The notes under the pieces were generated by a model. That model did no database searches and had not been told where the DNA came from. It was given only the letters and a program-made list of their open reading frames with translations. The position numbers and the translations under genes were made by a program. Below, piece after piece: positions 5,595 through 6,715 of a stretch of 6,715 bases of DNA (the first letter of the stretch is position 1; the number at the start of each line of letters is the position of its first letter). This DNA comes from Belnapia sp. (GTDB lineage: Bacteria > Pseudomonadota > Alphaproteobacteria > Acetobacterales > Acetobacteraceae): NCBI GenBank assembly GCA_028291445.1, contig JAQGIA010000408.1, forward strand, positions 1 to 6,715, written 5' to 3'.

Positions 5595-5927
5595 TCAAGC
5601 CGCCTCACCACCCTCAGCTCCGTAGAAGATGACCCAGGTGGCGAAATCTTCGGAGAAACCCTCGAAGCGGTGCTCAGCCTTGGCGGGGGCGAAGACCAGA
5701 TCGCCGGTGCGGCAGGGCGTCAGCACGCCCTCGCAGCGGAAATGGCCTTCGCCGCTGGCGATGACATAGGCCTCGTCCCTGGTGTGCGGCGTCTGCGGGT
5801 CGACGCCATGCGGGGCATACCAGCGGACCTCAAGCGTGCCATGGCTGAAAATCCGGGCGGAAAGCCGCCCCGGCTCGTTCAAGGCACGGGCGGCAAAGGC
5901 GGCTGGGTAAACGAATGGACCGGGCAT
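5595..5927 (-). CDS. Small single-domain cupin protein
   Basis: This 110-residue protein is a single conserved beta-barrel of the Cupin_2 type. Motif 1 is PHTRDEAYVIASGEG (47-61) and motif 2 is GDLVFAPAKAEHRFEGF (75-91). The end FATWVIFYGAEGGE (95-108) is typical of a family of stand-alone cupins of unknown substrate. Likely metal ligands are His48, Glu52 and His86; the usual second His or Gln is Arg50, so metal binding could be altered. The ATG at 5927 follows immediately on the Nudix TGA (TGAATG) with no clear ribosome site, so it is probably translated by coupling to the Nudix gene. Function cannot be assigned beyond the fold; small cupins of this kind can be isomerases, dioxygenases or sensors. 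Confidence 0.85.
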   Translation of the reverse strand: MPGPFVYPAAFAARALNEPGRLSARIFSHGTLEVRWYAPHGVDPQTPHTRDEAYVIASGEGHFRCEGVLTPCRTGDLVFAPAKAEHRFEGFSEDFATWVIFYGAEGGEAA

Positions 5928-6485
5928 TCAGAAGCTTATGCGACCAGCCGCCCGCAACGCCAGCAGGATGGCGCCGACATGCCCCGCATCGCCGATCAAC
6001 CCATCCGCTAATCCGGCCAGCACCGTACCGATCGGCAGGGTCTCGACCGTGATTTCTTCGCCAGGATCGAGATCCTGGGCACCAGCCGGGGTGACGCCCT
6101 CGGCGAGGATCACCTGCAGATGGTTGCCGGCATGGGCCGGGTCGTGGCGCAGCGCGCTCACCAAGCGAAAGCTGGTGGCGGCATAGCCGGTTTCCTCGGT
6201 GAATTCACGCTGGCCGGCAGCGACGGGATCGGCATCCTGCGCCTCCATCATCCCGCCCGGCAATTCAAGGATGGCGGCGCCGGCGCCCGGACGGAACTGG
6301 CGAACCAGCACCATCCGGTCATCCGGCGTCAGGGCGACCACATGCACCCAGTCGGTCCATTCCAGCATGTACCAGGGGTCGAGCACCTTGCCCTCCCCGG
6401 TAACCCAGGTATCGGCCCGGAGATGCACCCAGCGGTCCTGATGGACCGTCCGGGTGCCGGTCCGGCACCAGGGCTTCACCGTCAC
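5928..6485 (-). CDS. Nudix hydrolase, ADP-ribose/ADP-sugar pyrophosphatase-like
   Basis: This 185-residue enzyme is expected to hydrolyse a nucleoside diphosphate linked to another group. The Nudix helix REFTEETGY (93-101) is intact, giving Glu94, Glu97 and Glu98 as metal ligands. [18 protein letters not shown] (61-78) is the ADP-ribose pyrophosphatase-like lead-in. The first part of the box is off consensus: the Glu expected five residues after Gly is replaced, with Ala85 in that place and one extra residue. The gene begins with GTG at 6485-6483, overlapping the gcvP stop as GTGA, which implies translational coupling. It ends directly against the cupin start. The likely role is housekeeping removal of ADP-ribose or similar compounds; the exact substrate is unknown. 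Confidence 0.87.
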   Translation of the reverse strand: MTVKPWCRTGTRTVHQDRWVHLRADTWVTGEGKVLDPWYMLEWTDWVHVVALTPDDRMVLVRQFRPGAGAAILELPGGMMEAQDADPVAAGQREFTEETGYAATSFRLVSALRHDPAHAGNHLQVILAEGVTPAGAQDLDPGEEITVETLPIGTVLAGLADGLIGDAGHVGAILLALRAAGRISF

Positions 6486-6715
6486 TCGGCCGCCTGGAGA
6501 TGCATGGCCTGGGCATAGGCCTCGAGCGGCGCGCAGGTGCAGACCAGGTTGCGGTCGCCATAGACGTTGTCGACGCGCTTCACCGGCGGCCAGTACTTGT
6601 GGGCGCGGACGAAGGGCAGCGGGAAGGCCGCCTCCTCCCGGCTATAGGGATGCGTCCATTCCGTCGCCATGACCTCGGCGGCGGTATGCGGGGCATGCTT
6701 CAGCGGGTTGTCGGC
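6482..6715 (-). CDS. gcvP: Glycine dehydrogenase (decarboxylating), C-terminal end; 5' part outside window
   Basis: The last 77 residues of the P protein of the glycine cleavage system are visible. This is the PLP enzyme that decarboxylates glycine and passes the aminomethyl group to the H protein lipoamide. The match to the E. coli GcvP tail as I recall it is strong: NPLKHAPHT, then [15 protein letters not shown], then [23 protein letters not shown] and PLEAYA. The full protein is about 950 residues, so over 90 percent lies to the right. It ends in TGA at 6484-6482 and overlaps the Nudix start by four bases, making it the upstream member of a minus-strand gcvP-Nudix-cupin unit. Confidence 0.96.
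   Translation of the reverse strand, partial: ADNPLKHAPHTAAEVMATEWTHPYSREEAAFPLPFVRAHKYWPPVKRVDNVYGDRNLVCTCAPLEAYAQAMHLQAAE

Noticed and set aside
5481..6011. A 176-codon + strand frame across the cupin gene and its downstream gap
   Set aside because: The minus strand carries a cupin with both motifs and a tightly coupled start. The + frame has no motif and no ribosome site.

Overview
The window looks like a chromosomal segment of a high-GC alphaproteobacterium, most likely in the Rhodospirillales/Acetobacteraceae range. This is inferred from the F0 gene order c - b' - b with no F1 genes following, the strong G/C bias at third codon positions, and a TakP-like TRAP receptor with a twin-arginine leader. 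No rRNA, tRNA, insertion sequence, CRISPR array or phage gene was seen.

Layout, left to right. (1) Positions 1-1428 hold the 3' part of an F0 ATP synthase operon on the + strand: the end of atpE (c subunit), then the b' and b peripheral-stalk genes. A strong hairpin lies between atpE and b', and an intrinsic terminator follows b. (2) Positions 1548-3134 encode a family-5 ABC-type solute-binding lipoprotein-like/periplasmic receptor without permease or ATPase partners, followed by an intrinsic terminator. (3) A 94-base convergent intergenic stretch carries two tandem hairpins with T tracts. It leads into a minus-strand TRAP receptor of the TakP (2-oxoacid) type, also without its membrane subunits. 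(4) A 130-base divergent intergenic region separates that receptor from a + strand beta-hydroxyacid dehydrogenase. This enzyme resembles the sulfolactaldehyde reductase YihU more than ordinary 3-hydroxyisobutyrate dehydrogenases. (5) From the right edge, the minus strand reads the 3' end of gcvP (glycine decarboxylase), a Nudix hydrolase whose GTG start overlaps the gcvP stop, a small cupin that starts directly at the Nudix stop, and a 62-residue disordered ORF whose stop overlaps the dehydrogenase stop.

How the parts may work together. The ATP synthase genes and gcvP are housekeeping. The middle is a small accessory uptake/catabolism patch: two periplasmic receptors and a dehydrogenase divergently arranged with one of them. 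The most interesting reading is that the TRAP receptor and the YihU-like enzyme serve one small anionic hydroxy/oxo-acid or sulfonate, but this rests on adjacency and motif comparison only. No clearly novel system is visible. The remaining points of interest are RNA structures: the atpE-b' hairpin, a possible Shine-Dalgarno-masking hairpin before the ABC receptor, and a long hairpin after the dehydrogenase that folds well only as + strand RNA.
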